Below are positions 16,762-24,606 of a stretch of 64,000 bases of DNA, in pieces. The DNA is from Streptomyces sp. ISL-43. Lineage in GTDB: Bacteria > Actinomycetota > Actinomycetes > Streptomycetales > Streptomycetaceae. The notes beneath the pieces are model-generated. The model searched no databases. It saw nothing but the letters and a program-made list of their open reading frames with translations, and had not been told where the DNA came from. A program made the position numbers and the translations under genes. The stretch is taken from NCBI RefSeq assembly GCF_018614195.1, contig NZ_JAGGOT010000008.1:62001-126000 (forward strand), written 5' to 3'. Every line of letters starts with the position of its first letter. The stretch's first letter is position 1.

Positions 16762-17511
16762 CTACGGAAGCCCCGGCCGCACCGCCGCCCAGGCGTCCAC
16801 GGCCACCGCCAAGGGGTCGGTCGCCGCGAGGTACGGCCGGGCCGGGGCCATGCAGGGGATCAGGTTCTTGATCCGGCGCAGCCGCAGGATGGCGGGGCGC
16901 GGCAGGTCCCGCCATCCGGGGGCCTGCGCCGCCGCCTGCGCCGGGGTCAGCTCGAAGAGGGCCAGCACGTCCCGGCACAGGGCGGCGGGGTCACGGTCCG
17001 GATCCCCGTCCCCGCCGGGACCGAAGCGCTGGAGCAAGTAGTGCCGTACGTACGGCTGTTCCTCGGGACGGCCCAGCCGGTCGAGCGCGGCGAGCGCGAT
17101 GCGGCCCCAGCGCAGCCGCACCCCGTCGGGCAGCCCCTCGTCCTGCATCCGGAACGTGGCCAGGGACCGCAGCTGCTCCGAATCCGGCTCCTCCAGCAGC
17201 GGGGGCCCGGTGGCCAGCCACGCCTCCAGCTCCACCAGCGCGTGCCCGGTCGGCGGTACGCACGTCAGCACCTGCCCCCGCGCGAGCAACGCGACCACGG
17301 GCCCCGTGAGGTGTACCTTCGCCACGTGCCCGGCGTCGAAGGATCCGACCGTGCGCCCGTACCGCTCGATCCCCCGCAGCCTGGTCCGCAGCTCGCCGGT
17401 CGCGTACACCTGCCCGGCCCGCGCCACTCCGCCGATGCACCGCACCACGCACACGCCACCCGTGACATCGGCCGCCTCGACGGCACACACCTGCAACTCC
17501 GCGAAGGACAC
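16762..17511 (-). CDS. Hypothetical protein with translation-factor-like N-terminal barrel
   Basis: 249 aa from GTG 17509-17511. The first ~70 residues follow the EF-Tu domain-2 pattern (a strand, GGVARAGQVYATGELRTRL, then IERYGR and DAGHVAKVHLTG), a guess from pattern only. The rest is helical and Arg/Pro-rich (PRPAILRLRRIKNLIPCMAP). I do not recognise a named family. Convergent with the F420-type gene with a 19-bp gap. Confidence 0.75.
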   Translation of the reverse strand: MSFAELQVCAVEAADVTGGVCVVRCIGGVARAGQVYATGELRTRLRGIERYGRTVGSFDAGHVAKVHLTGPVVALLARGQVLTCVPPTGHALVELEAWLATGPPLLEEPDSEQLRSLATFRMQDEGLPDGVRLRWGRIALAALDRLGRPEEQPYVRHYLLQRFGPGGDGDPDRDPAALCRDVLALFELTPAQAAAQAPGWRDLPRPAILRLRRIKNLIPCMAPARPYLAATDPLAVAVDAWAAVRPGLP

Positions 17512-17562
17512 CCCGCCCCACCCCTCTCCCGGCCGGGAGGCCCCGGGAGCCTCCGCGCGCGG

Positions 17563-17886
17563 TCACTTCCGGCTTCGGCGGCTCACCGCCAGGTGTTGGT
17601 GTCGACGATCCCCGCCGCCGCCCACGGAAAGCTCACCGGCCCAGGCCTCGGGCTTCACGAGCCGTGGGTTCGCCACCGCCCGCGCGCCCGCCACGTACGC
17701 GAGCCACCGCAGGTCCTCCCAGGCGAAGGAGGGCTCGCCCCACGTGTCCGTCCAGAGCCGCAGCACCCCGTTCCCCGTGGGCGCGGCCGTCAGGTCCCAC
17801 CAGGCCCAGCCCCGGACCTCCAGGTCGGGATCGAAGCGCGCGAGCCAGTTCTGCAGCTCCCAGGGCGCACCGCCGGTATCTTCCCG
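17563..17886 (-). pseudogene. Fragment of a hypothetical protein, no start codon
   Basis: An open frame of ~105 codons reads WELQNWLARFDPDLEVRGW, LRLWTDTWGEPSFAWEDLRW and LAYVAGARAVANPRL, typical of small Streptomyces proteins of unknown function that start a little further upstream. Here an in-frame TGA lies ~10 codons before the conserved part, no ATG/GTG/TTG precedes it, and the tail after ~residue 85 is a basic, unconserved run. It looks like a truncated gene. A shorter product from an internal GTG (17764-17766) cannot be excluded. Confidence 0.6.
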
Positions 17887-17925
17887 TCCTCATCCCTCAC
17901 GCGTCAGGGGACCCCGTCGGTTCCC

Positions 17926-18867
17926 TCAGGCCCCCTGGGCCGCCTCCAGGACCAGGCGGATCTCCGTGACCTCGTAGCCGGCCCGCGTGAAGGCGGCGGC
18001 CATCGGGACGTTCACCGTGTCCGTGGTGGCGGTGATGCGCTGGGCGCCCTCGGAGGCGTGGAAGCGGGTGATCTCGGCGAGGATCTCGTCGATCAGGCCC
18101 TGCCCGCGCTGTTCGGGGACGACGCCGAGGTAGCCGACGTTGCGGTGGTACGGGGTCGCGGAGGGGATCGCCATGCCGGCGAGGGTGCCGTCCGGGAGGT
18201 GGGCCAGGCGCCACCAGGAGCGCTCGCCGGGGCAGTCGAGGTAGAACTCGATGTCGTCGCGCGCCAGTTCCCCGGCGTCGATCGTGCGCAGCTCGTTCTG
18301 CGTGTGCAGGTCCAGGCTGCCGGCCGAGAGGCGGACGAAGGCGTCGAGGAACTCCTCGTCCGTGCCTTCGCGGAAGACGAGGCGGCCGGTGGGCTCGGCG
18401 GTACCGGCGGCGGGGGTCCACTCGAAGCGGAGCCGCTCGATCTCGCGGACCAGGCCGGAGGAGGCGGCGGCCTTCTGGCGCCAGGCGACCGCGTCGGCCA
18501 GGCCGTCCGGGGAGGTGCGCCAGTCGCGCGGCAGCGAGATGTTGTAGTCGGGGAGCTTGCCGAAGGCCTCGTGCCCGGCGGCGAGCAGTCCGGCGGCGAC
18601 GGCGGCCGGGTCGGCCACGGAGCCGCGTACGTGGAGGCAGTCGAGCGCGATCGGGCGCTCGCTGTCGGCACGGCCCCACCACAGCGCGCGGGCCAGGATC
18701 TCGCCGTTCTCGTCCTCGGCGAACCAGGTCCACTCGGGGCGCATCTGGCCCGCGGCGAACTCTTCGCAGATCTTCTCGGGGGTGAGGGCGGGGACGGGGC
18801 CGTCGGCCGGGTAGGCGAGGGCGCGGTCCAGGTCGGTGGGGTCTGCTGTGACAGCGCGGAAATGCAT
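17926..18867 (-). CDS. GNAT family N-acetyltransferase, two-domain
   Basis: 313 aa from ATG 18865-18867. There are two GNAT-like halves. The N-terminal half (PEWTWFAEDENGEILARALW) lacks a clear acetyl-CoA loop. The C-terminal half is intact with VGYLGVVPEQRGQGLIDEIL and the late FTRAGYEV strand. Tandem GNATs of this size often keep one active domain. The substrate is unknown. It lies 120 bp downstream of the first bkd operon in the same orientation and may have its own promoter. Confidence 0.88.
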   Translation of the reverse strand: MHFRAVTADPTDLDRALAYPADGPVPALTPEKICEEFAAGQMRPEWTWFAEDENGEILARALWWGRADSERPIALDCLHVRGSVADPAAVAAGLLAAGHEAFGKLPDYNISLPRDWRTSPDGLADAVAWRQKAAASSGLVREIERLRFEWTPAAGTAEPTGRLVFREGTDEEFLDAFVRLSAGSLDLHTQNELRTIDAGELARDDIEFYLDCPGERSWWRLAHLPDGTLAGMAIPSATPYHRNVGYLGVVPEQRGQGLIDEILAEITRFHASEGAQRITATTDTVNVPMAAAFTRAGYEVTEIRLVLEAAQGA

Positions 18868-18987
18868 TGGCCGATGATCACACCGCAGCGGAAACCCCCA
18901 CAAGGGCATTTCGCCGCGTCGGAGCGGCTGCCGGGCGGCGTACCGGGACCGGCCCCCGGGCAGGTGCCAGGGGGCCGGTCCGGGCCG

Positions 18988-20460
18988 TCAGGACCAGGTG
19001 ATCAGACGGCGGGGGTGCTCCAGGACGGCGGCGATGTCCGCGAGGAAGCGGGAACCGAGTTCGCCGTCGATGAGGCGGTGGTCGAAGGACAGCGCCAGGG
19101 TGGTGACCTGGCGGGCCTTGACCTTGCCCTTGTGGACCCAAGGCTGGAGCTTGATCGCGCCGACCGCGAGGATCGCGGACTCGCCGGGGTTCAGGATGGG
19201 CGTGCCGGTGTCGACGCCGAAGACGCCGACGTTGGTGATGGTGATGGTGCCGTTCTGCATGTCGGCCGGGGAGGTCTTGCCCTCGCGGGCCGTGGCGACC
19301 AGCGCGGACAGGGACCCGGACAGCTCGCCGAGCGTCTTGGCGTGGGCGTCCTTGATGTTCGGGACGATCAGCCCCCGGGGGGTGGCCGCGGCGATGCCCA
19401 GGTTGACGTAGTGCTTGAGCACGATCTCCTGGGCCGCCTCGTCCCAGGACGCGTTGACGTCCGGGTTGCGGCGGATGGCCACGAGGACGGCCTTGGCGAT
19501 CAGGAGCAGCGGGTTGATCCGCAGACCGGCGAGGTCCGGGTCCTCCTTGAGCTCCTGGACCAGCTTCATCGTGCGCGTCACGTCGAAGGTGATGAACTCG
19601 GTGACGTGCGGCGCGGTGAAGGCGGAGCCGACCATGGCCTGGGCGGTGACCTTGCGGACGCCCTTGACCGGGATGCGGGTCTCCCGCGCGGATGCCTCGG
19701 CCGGGGCCTGGACCGCGGCCTGGACCGAAGCGGCCGGAGCCGGGGCCGCTGCGGCCGGGGCCGCTGCGGCCGGAGCCGCCGCCGGAGCCGCCGCCTGCGG
19801 GGTGATCGCGGCCGCGGCGGCCGCGTGCACGTCCTCTCGGGTCACGATCCCGCCCTCGCCGGTCGGGACCACGGCGGCCAGGTCGATGCCGAGGTCCTTG
19901 GCGAGCTTGCGCACCGGCGGCTTGGCCAGCGCCTTGGCGCTGGCGGCGCCGGAGGCCGTGCCGTTCTGGGCCGGGACCGCGACGGTCGGCGCGGCCGGGG
20001 CAGCCGCCTGGGCGGCGACGCCCGTGCCGTTCCGCGCGGCTACCGCCGCCTGCGGAGCCGCCTTGCGCGGGCGGCGCTTCGTAGAGGCCGTGGAGACTCC
20101 GTAGCCGACCAGCACGGGCTGGCGGGCCGCGGGAGCCTCCGGCGCCGCCTCGGCGGCCACCGGGGCCGCGGGGGCGGCCACGGCCTCGGCCGCTGCCGCC
20201 GCCGGAGCCTCGTCGGCCGGGCCCGTCCGGACCGAGATGATGACCTGGCCGACATCGACCGTCACGCCCTCCTCGAAGAGGAGCGCGTGCACGACGCCGT
20301 CGAAGGGGATGGGGAGCTCCACCGCCGCCTTGGCGGTTTCGACCTCGCAGACGACCTGGCCGTCGGTGACGGTGTCACCGGGCTGGACGTACCACTTGAG
20401 GATCTCGGCCTCGGTGAGGCCCTCGCCCACATCGGGCATCTTGAATTCGCGGATCGTCAC
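18988..20460 (-). CDS. bkdC: Branched-chain 2-oxoacid dehydrogenase E2 (dihydrolipoyl acyltransferase), set 1
   Basis: 490 aa from GTG 20458-20460 with GAGGAG seven bases upstream. Domains: lipoyl domain 1-80 with the lipoylated K44 in EVETAKAAVE; a long Ala/Pro linker; an E1/E3-binding domain (VRKLAKDLGIDLAAVVPTGE, ~residues 190-225); and an acyltransferase core ending in SFDHRLIDGE, the HxxxDG active site. It transfers the branched acyl group to CoA and forms the complex core. It is last in the E1alpha-E1beta-E2 operon, 10 bp after E1beta. No E3 (dihydrolipoyl dehydrogenase) gene is nearby. Confidence 0.94.
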   Translation of the reverse strand: MTIREFKMPDVGEGLTEAEILKWYVQPGDTVTDGQVVCEVETAKAAVELPIPFDGVVHALLFEEGVTVDVGQVIISVRTGPADEAPAAAAAEAVAAPAAPVAAEAAPEAPAARQPVLVGYGVSTASTKRRPRKAAPQAAVAARNGTGVAAQAAAPAAPTVAVPAQNGTASGAASAKALAKPPVRKLAKDLGIDLAAVVPTGEGGIVTREDVHAAAAAAITPQAAAPAAAPAAAAPAAAAPAPAASVQAAVQAPAEASARETRIPVKGVRKVTAQAMVGSAFTAPHVTEFITFDVTRTMKLVQELKEDPDLAGLRINPLLLIAKAVLVAIRRNPDVNASWDEAAQEIVLKHYVNLGIAAATPRGLIVPNIKDAHAKTLGELSGSLSALVATAREGKTSPADMQNGTITITNVGVFGVDTGTPILNPGESAILAVGAIKLQPWVHKGKVKARQVTTLALSFDHRLIDGELGSRFLADIAAVLEHPRRLITWS

Positions 20461-20470
20461 AGGGCTCTCC

Positions 20471-21451
20471 TCAGTACGCCAGCGAGCGGTCGACTGCGTC
20501 GAGCACCCTGTCCAGGCCCGGCAGGTACTCGTCCTCCAGGCGGGCCGGCGGATACGGGGCGTGGTAGCCGCCCACCCGCAGCACGGGCGCCTCCAGGTGG
20601 TAGAAGCACCGCTCCGTGATGCGAGCGGCGATCTCCGAACCCACACCGAGGAACACCGGCGCCTCGTGGACGACCACGAGCCGGCGGGTGCGCTCCACCG
20701 ACGCCTGCAGACCGTCGAAGTCGATCGGGGACATCGAGCGCAGGTCCACGACCTCCACCGACTTGCCCTCCTCGGCGGCGGCCGCGGCCGCCTCCAGGCA
20801 GACCTTCACCATCGGGCCGTAGGCCGCCAGGGTGATGTCGGTGCCCGAGCGCGCCACCCGCGAGCCGTGCAGCGCGTCCGGGATGGCCTCGACGTCGACC
20901 TCGCCCTTGTCCCAGTAGCGGCGCTTCGGCTCGAAGAAGATCACCGGGTCGTCGCTGAGGATCGCCTGCTGGAGCATCCAGTAGGCGTCGCTCGCGTTCG
21001 ACGGGGAGACCACCTTCAGGCCGGGGATGTGCGCGAACAGCGTCTCCGGGGACTCCGAGTGGTGCTCGACCGCGCCGATGCCGCCCGCGTAGGGGATGCG
21101 GATGACGACCGGCATCTTGATCGTGCCGAGCGAGCGCGCGTGCATCTTGGCGAGCTGCGTGACGATCTGGTCGTACGCCGGGAAGACGAATCCGTCGAAC
21201 TGGATCTCCACGACCGGCCGGTACCCGCGCAGGGCCAGGCCGATCGCGGTGCCGACGATGCCCGACTCGGCGAGCGGGGTGTCGATGACCCGCTCCTCGC
21301 CGAAGTCCTTCTGCAGTCCGTCGGTGATGCGGAAGACGCCGCCGAGCTTGCCGACGTCCTCACCCATGATCAGGACCTTGGGGTCCTCTTCCAGGGCCTT
21401 GCGCAGGGAGTCGTTGAGCGCCTTGGCGATGGTGAGCTTCTGTACGGCCAT
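20471..21451 (-). CDS. bkdB: Branched-chain 2-oxoacid dehydrogenase E1 beta, set 1
   Basis: 326 aa from ATG 21449-21451; a GTG nine bases upstream is possible. The transketolase-like pyrimidine domain shows GEDVGKLGGVFRITDGL and DTPLAESGIVGTAIGLALRG, with the beta-subunit signature QFDGFVFPAYDQI and the histidine pair EHHSESPE near the active site. It forms the alpha2beta2 thiamine-diphosphate decarboxylase with the upstream E1alpha. The start lies six bases after the E1alpha stop. Confidence 0.95.
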   Translation of the reverse strand: MAVQKLTIAKALNDSLRKALEEDPKVLIMGEDVGKLGGVFRITDGLQKDFGEERVIDTPLAESGIVGTAIGLALRGYRPVVEIQFDGFVFPAYDQIVTQLAKMHARSLGTIKMPVVIRIPYAGGIGAVEHHSESPETLFAHIPGLKVVSPSNASDAYWMLQQAILSDDPVIFFEPKRRYWDKGEVDVEAIPDALHGSRVARSGTDITLAAYGPMVKVCLEAAAAAAEEGKSVEVVDLRSMSPIDFDGLQASVERTRRLVVVHEAPVFLGVGSEIAARITERCFYHLEAPVLRVGGYHAPYPPARLEDEYLPGLDRVLDAVDRSLAY

Positions 21452-21456
21452 GACGG

Positions 21457-22665
21457 TCACTCCCCGCCTTCGAAGGACGCGAGGTAGGCGGCGAACTGCG
21501 CGCGCTCCTCGTCGACGAGCGCGTGCCCGTCCGCGTAGACGTTCTCGAAGATCGCCATCGTGTCGGGGTCGGGCATCGAGCGCACGACCTCGCGCACCCG
21601 CTTGCCGAGCGCCTCGCTCTCCACCTCCAGCTCCTCGAAGTACGCCTCGTCGGCGCCTCCGGTGGCCAGCAGGTGAGCCTTCAGGCGCAGGATCGGGTCC
21701 TTGGCCTCCCAGGCCGCCGTCTCCTCGTCGCGCCGGTACTTCGTCGGGTCGTCGGAGGTCGTGTGCGCACCCATGCGGTACGTGAACGCCTCGACCAGCG
21801 TGGGGCCCTCGCCCCGGCGGGCGCGCTCCAGCGCCCACCGCGTCACCGCGAGGCAGGCCAGCACGTCGTTGCCGTCCACCCGGACGCCCGGGAAGCCGAA
21901 GCCCTGCGCGCGCTGGTAGAGCGGCACGCGCATCTGGCGCTCGGTCGGCTCGGAGATCGCCCACTGGTTGTTCTGGCAGAAGAACACCACGGGCGAGTTG
22001 TACACGGCCGAGAAGGTGAAGGCCTCCGCGACGTCGCCCTGGCTGGACGCGCCGTCGCCGAAGTAGGCGATGACGGCCGAGTCGGCACCGTCCTTGGCCA
22101 CGCCCATCGCGTACCCGGTCGCGTGCAGCGTCTGCGAGCCGATGACGATCGTGTACAGGTGGAAGTTGTTGGTGGTCGGGTCCCAGCCACCGTGGTTCAC
22201 ACCGCGGAACATGCCGAGGAGGTTGGTCGGGTCGACCCCGCGGCACCAGGCCACACCGTGCTCGCGGTAGGTCGGGAAGACGTAGTCGTCGTCGCGCAGC
22301 GCCCGGCCGGAGCCGATCTGCGCGGCTTCCTGCCCGAGGAGCGAGGCCCACAGGCCCAGCTCGCCCTGGCGCTGCAGGGCGGTCGCCTCGCCGTCGAAAC
22401 GGCGGGTCATGACCATGTCGCGGTACAGGCCGCGCAGGTCCTCGGTGGTGATGTCGGCGACGAAGGGCGCGAATTCCGCGACGTCGGGATGGTCCGCGGC
22501 GTCGACCCGTTCCCCTTCGGGCGTCAGCAGCTGTACGAGCTGGGGCTCGGCGTTATGCGTCTTCGCGGTGGCAGCGGCGGGCTTGGCGGCGTTGGCCGTG
22601 CCGGCCGGCCGCTTGGTGCCGCTGCTGCGTCGCGGCTTGCGCGCGGCAGTGCTCTCCACGGTCAC
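21457..22665 (-). CDS. bkdA: Branched-chain 2-oxoacid dehydrogenase E1 alpha, set 1
   Basis: 402 aa from GTG 22663-22665. After a basic, Ala/Lys-rich N-terminal extension of ~40 residues the E1alpha domain has the thiamine-diphosphate motif GDGASSQGD...NN (YFGDGASSQGDVAEAF and FFCQNNQWAIS) and the Arg-rich phosphorylation-loop region YRMGAHTTSDDPTKYR. It decarboxylates 2-oxo acids from Val, Leu and Ile. It is first in its operon; the long upstream region (22666-23255) should hold its promoter. Confidence 0.95.
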   Translation of the reverse strand: MTVESTAARKPRRSSGTKRPAGTANAAKPAAATAKTHNAEPQLVQLLTPEGERVDAADHPDVAEFAPFVADITTEDLRGLYRDMVMTRRFDGEATALQRQGELGLWASLLGQEAAQIGSGRALRDDDYVFPTYREHGVAWCRGVDPTNLLGMFRGVNHGGWDPTTNNFHLYTIVIGSQTLHATGYAMGVAKDGADSAVIAYFGDGASSQGDVAEAFTFSAVYNSPVVFFCQNNQWAISEPTERQMRVPLYQRAQGFGFPGVRVDGNDVLACLAVTRWALERARRGEGPTLVEAFTYRMGAHTTSDDPTKYRRDEETAAWEAKDPILRLKAHLLATGGADEAYFEELEVESEALGKRVREVVRSMPDPDTMAIFENVYADGHALVDEERAQFAAYLASFEGGE

Positions 22666-22853
22666 GATTGCTCCTCCGTCGGTCCGGCACCCGGGTTCTC
22701 CGGGGTCCAGTGCGGCTCACCTGTATCTCTGCCCGCGCACGGGGTGGGTGCGCTTCGGGTGTGGGATTCAGGCGTGACAGGTGCCCCGGCGAGTGCCCTG
22801 CGCAATGCACGTTACCCAGTGCGTCGCATAACTGCGAAACCCCGTTTGACCTG

Positions 22854-22882
22854 CGATTTTGCTTGGATTTCCAAGTAAATCG
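22854..22882. promoter_or_regulatory. 29-nt imperfect palindrome upstream of bkd set 1
   Basis: Nested arms CGATTT...AAATCG and CTTGG-ATTT-CCAAG form a 29-base dyad in the A+T-rich part of the promoter region. Lrp/AsnC regulators bind such degenerate A+T-rich dyads, and an Lrp-type regulator is encoded beside the second bkd set, so this may be its site. That link is inference only. Confidence 0.45.
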
Positions 22883-23160
22883 GCTGAAGCGGGAACAACC
22901 ACTGGTCACAGCCTTGCAGGGGGCCGGAACAACGGCACGTTATCCCGGGCTTCACCTTCAGGGAAGAGTTTGAGTGTTTGAATCCTCGACCCCTTGTGCG
23001 ACGCGTGTGCGGCGCGGTGCGCGTCCGCTATCCGGGTCCGGCCGGCCCTGGAGCCGCCCGCACGATTACCCCGGCGGCGGCAACATGTCAGCTTGCTCCG
23101 ATTGCGCCCGCTCCGCCCTCAAAAGCGCCCCTTAGAGCACTTCGCCGCTAGGATGGACGC

Positions 23161-23199
23161 AGAAAGGAGCCATGCTCTTGACACGAGCGGCTCTTTTCT
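23161..23199 (+). promoter_or_regulatory. Leader hairpin upstream of the response regulator
   Basis: AGAAAGGAGCC (23161-23171) pairs with GGCTCTTTTCT (23189-23199), 10 of 11 pairs plus one G-U, just after a TAGGAT -10-like hexamer (23149-23154). The 3' arm is T-rich, so the hairpin could act as a leader attenuator, or it is a fortuitous dyad. No known riboswitch fits. Confidence 0.35.
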
Positions 23200-23255
23200 G
23201 CTGAGTCGCCGCCGGTGGTCATCCGGGGACGCACAACCACTCGGACGGGTAGTCG

Positions 23256-23927
23256 ATGAGCGCACAAGACGGTCAGGCAAAGATCAAGGTTTTCCTCCTG
23301 GACGACCACGAAGTGGTGCGTCGGGGCGTGCACGAGCTGCTGTCCATGGAATCCGACATCGAGATCGTCGGTGAGGCCGGGACGGCCGCGGACGCGCTGG
23401 TCCGCATCCCCGCCACCCGCCCGGACGTGGCCGTTCTCGACGTCCGGCTGCCCGACGGCAGCGGCGTGGAGGTCTGCCGCGAGGTGCGCTCGCAGAACGA
23501 CGACATCAAGTGCCTGATGCTCACCTCGTTCGCCGACGACGAGGCCCTCTTCGACGCGATCATGGCCGGGGCCTCGGGCTACGTACTCAAGGCGATCCGC
23601 GGCAATGAGCTGCTCAATGCCGTACGGGACGTCGCGGCCGGCAAGTCGCTGCTGGACCCCGTCGCCACGGCCCGCGTGCTGGAGCGGCTGCGCGACGGCA
23701 AGAACGGCAAGGGCGACGACCGGCTCTCCAACCTCACCGACCAGGAGCGCAAGATCCTCGACCTGATCGGCGAGGGCCTGACGAACCGCGTGATCGGCGA
23801 GCGGCTGCACCTCGCCGAGAAGACCATCAAGAACTACGTCTCCAGCCTGCTCTCCAAGCTGGGCATGGAGCGCCGCTCCCAGGCCGCCGCGTACGTGGCC
23901 CGCCTGCAGGCCGAGAAGCGGAACTAG
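23256..23927 (+). CDS. NarL/FixJ family response regulator (orphan)
   Basis: 223 aa. The receiver has the acidic pair D16/D17, phospho-acceptor D62 (VAVLDVRLPDG), T90 and K112 in GYVLKAIRG. The LuxR-type HTH lies at ~155-215 (LTDQERKILDLIGEGLTNRV then EKTIKNYVSSLLSKLGMERR), the DevR/DosR type. No kinase gene is adjacent, so the partner is elsewhere. Its position next to a bkd operon matches my memory of the S. coelicolor order, where this regulator affects antibiotic production. Confidence 0.94.
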   Translation: MSAQDGQAKIKVFLLDDHEVVRRGVHELLSMESDIEIVGEAGTAADALVRIPATRPDVAVLDVRLPDGSGVEVCREVRSQNDDIKCLMLTSFADDEALFDAIMAGASGYVLKAIRGNELLNAVRDVAAGKSLLDPVATARVLERLRDGKNGKGDDRLSNLTDQERKILDLIGEGLTNRVIGERLHLAEKTIKNYVSSLLSKLGMERRSQAAAYVARLQAEKRN

Positions 23928-24110
23928 GTCGTCTCTTTCGGATCTTGTCGGCCGAGCCCCCCGGGGCGACAGCCCCGCAGGTGACGCAGTGTGACGCCCC
24001 GTGGATGCCCTATTCCACGGGGTGCTCTGTTTGATTCGGGACCAACGTCCTCGATGTGTGGGGCGGGGTCCTCTTTTCCGGCGCCGTGTCGGTACCGGAA
24101 AGTGGGTGAC

Positions 24111-24527
24111 ATGTCCCCAGAGGAACTCCACGCCATCGAACTGCTGCGCCGCGTGCCGTACGGCCGAGTGGCCACCAGCATGCGCGCGCTGCCCTTCCTC
24201 GCCCTCGCCCGCCACATCGTGGTGAACGGCAAGGTCGTCCTGCGAATGCACGCCGGTTTCGGCTACCACCAGGCCTGCAATGGCAGCGTGGTCTCCTACG
24301 GCGCCGACAACTTCAATTCCCCGGATCCCCAGTTGTGGTCGGTGCAGTTCACGGGCACCGCGAACATCGTCGAACCCACCACCGCCGAACTGGAACTTTT
24401 CGGTCCGGGCCCGCACTTCGTGGACGGCGCGGTCTTCGACCCCGTGTACATGCGCATAGAACCCCAGCTCGTCACCGTCCACACCCTCGCGGGGAATCTG
24501 GACCGGCAGTACCAGCACGCGCTCTGA
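24111..24527 (+). CDS. Pyridoxamine 5'-phosphate oxidase-like (split-barrel flavin) protein
   Basis: 138 aa from ATG 24111; a GTG nine bases earlier is possible. The PNPOx-like barrel pattern is seen: LLRRVPYGRVATSMRALPFL, HIVVNGKVVLRMHAG, then VSYGADNF and VQFTGTANIVEPTTAE. Such single-domain proteins bind FMN or F420; the N-terminal ELLRRVPYGRVATS is typical of the actinobacterial DUF-type branch. Activity is unknown. It is convergent with the kinase gene and the strong palindromic terminator lies between. Confidence 0.85.
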   Translation: MSPEELHAIELLRRVPYGRVATSMRALPFLALARHIVVNGKVVLRMHAGFGYHQACNGSVVSYGADNFNSPDPQLWSVQFTGTANIVEPTTAELELFGPGPHFVDGAVFDPVYMRIEPQLVTVHTLAGNLDRQYQHAL

Positions 24528-24545
24528 GGGATTGTCGTCCCCCGT

Positions 24546-24581
24546 GCGAACGGCCCGGCGGAATTCCGCCGGGCCGTTCGC
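24546..24581. terminator. Perfect 36-nt palindrome, bidirectional terminator
   Basis: GCGAACGGCCCGGCGGAA is followed at once by its reverse complement (arms 24546-24563 and 24564-24581, no spacer). It lies between two convergent genes, as expected for an intrinsic-type stop working in both directions in Streptomyces, where a T-run is not needed. The centre is an EcoRI-type GAATTC. Confidence 0.9.
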
Positions 24582-24606
24582 ATTACTCAGGGTTACCGAC
24601 GCGGGG

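Larger units (their letters stand above)
22666..23255. other. Divergent promoter region between bkd set 1 and the response regulator
   Basis: This 590-bp non-coding interval has an A+T-rich core at about 22820-22900, unusual for this genome, close to the E1alpha start. It also has a second region near the response regulator start with a TAGGAT-type -10 at 23149-23154. No convincing small gene or RNA is visible. Two inverted repeats are listed separately. Confidence 0.7.

Noticed and set aside
18988..22665. Pyruvate dehydrogenase operon
   Set aside because: Streptomyces pyruvate dehydrogenase uses a single-chain AceE E1; a separate alpha/beta E1 with one lipoyl domain on E2 and the bkd context favour the branched-chain complex, though a broader 2-oxoacid range is possible.
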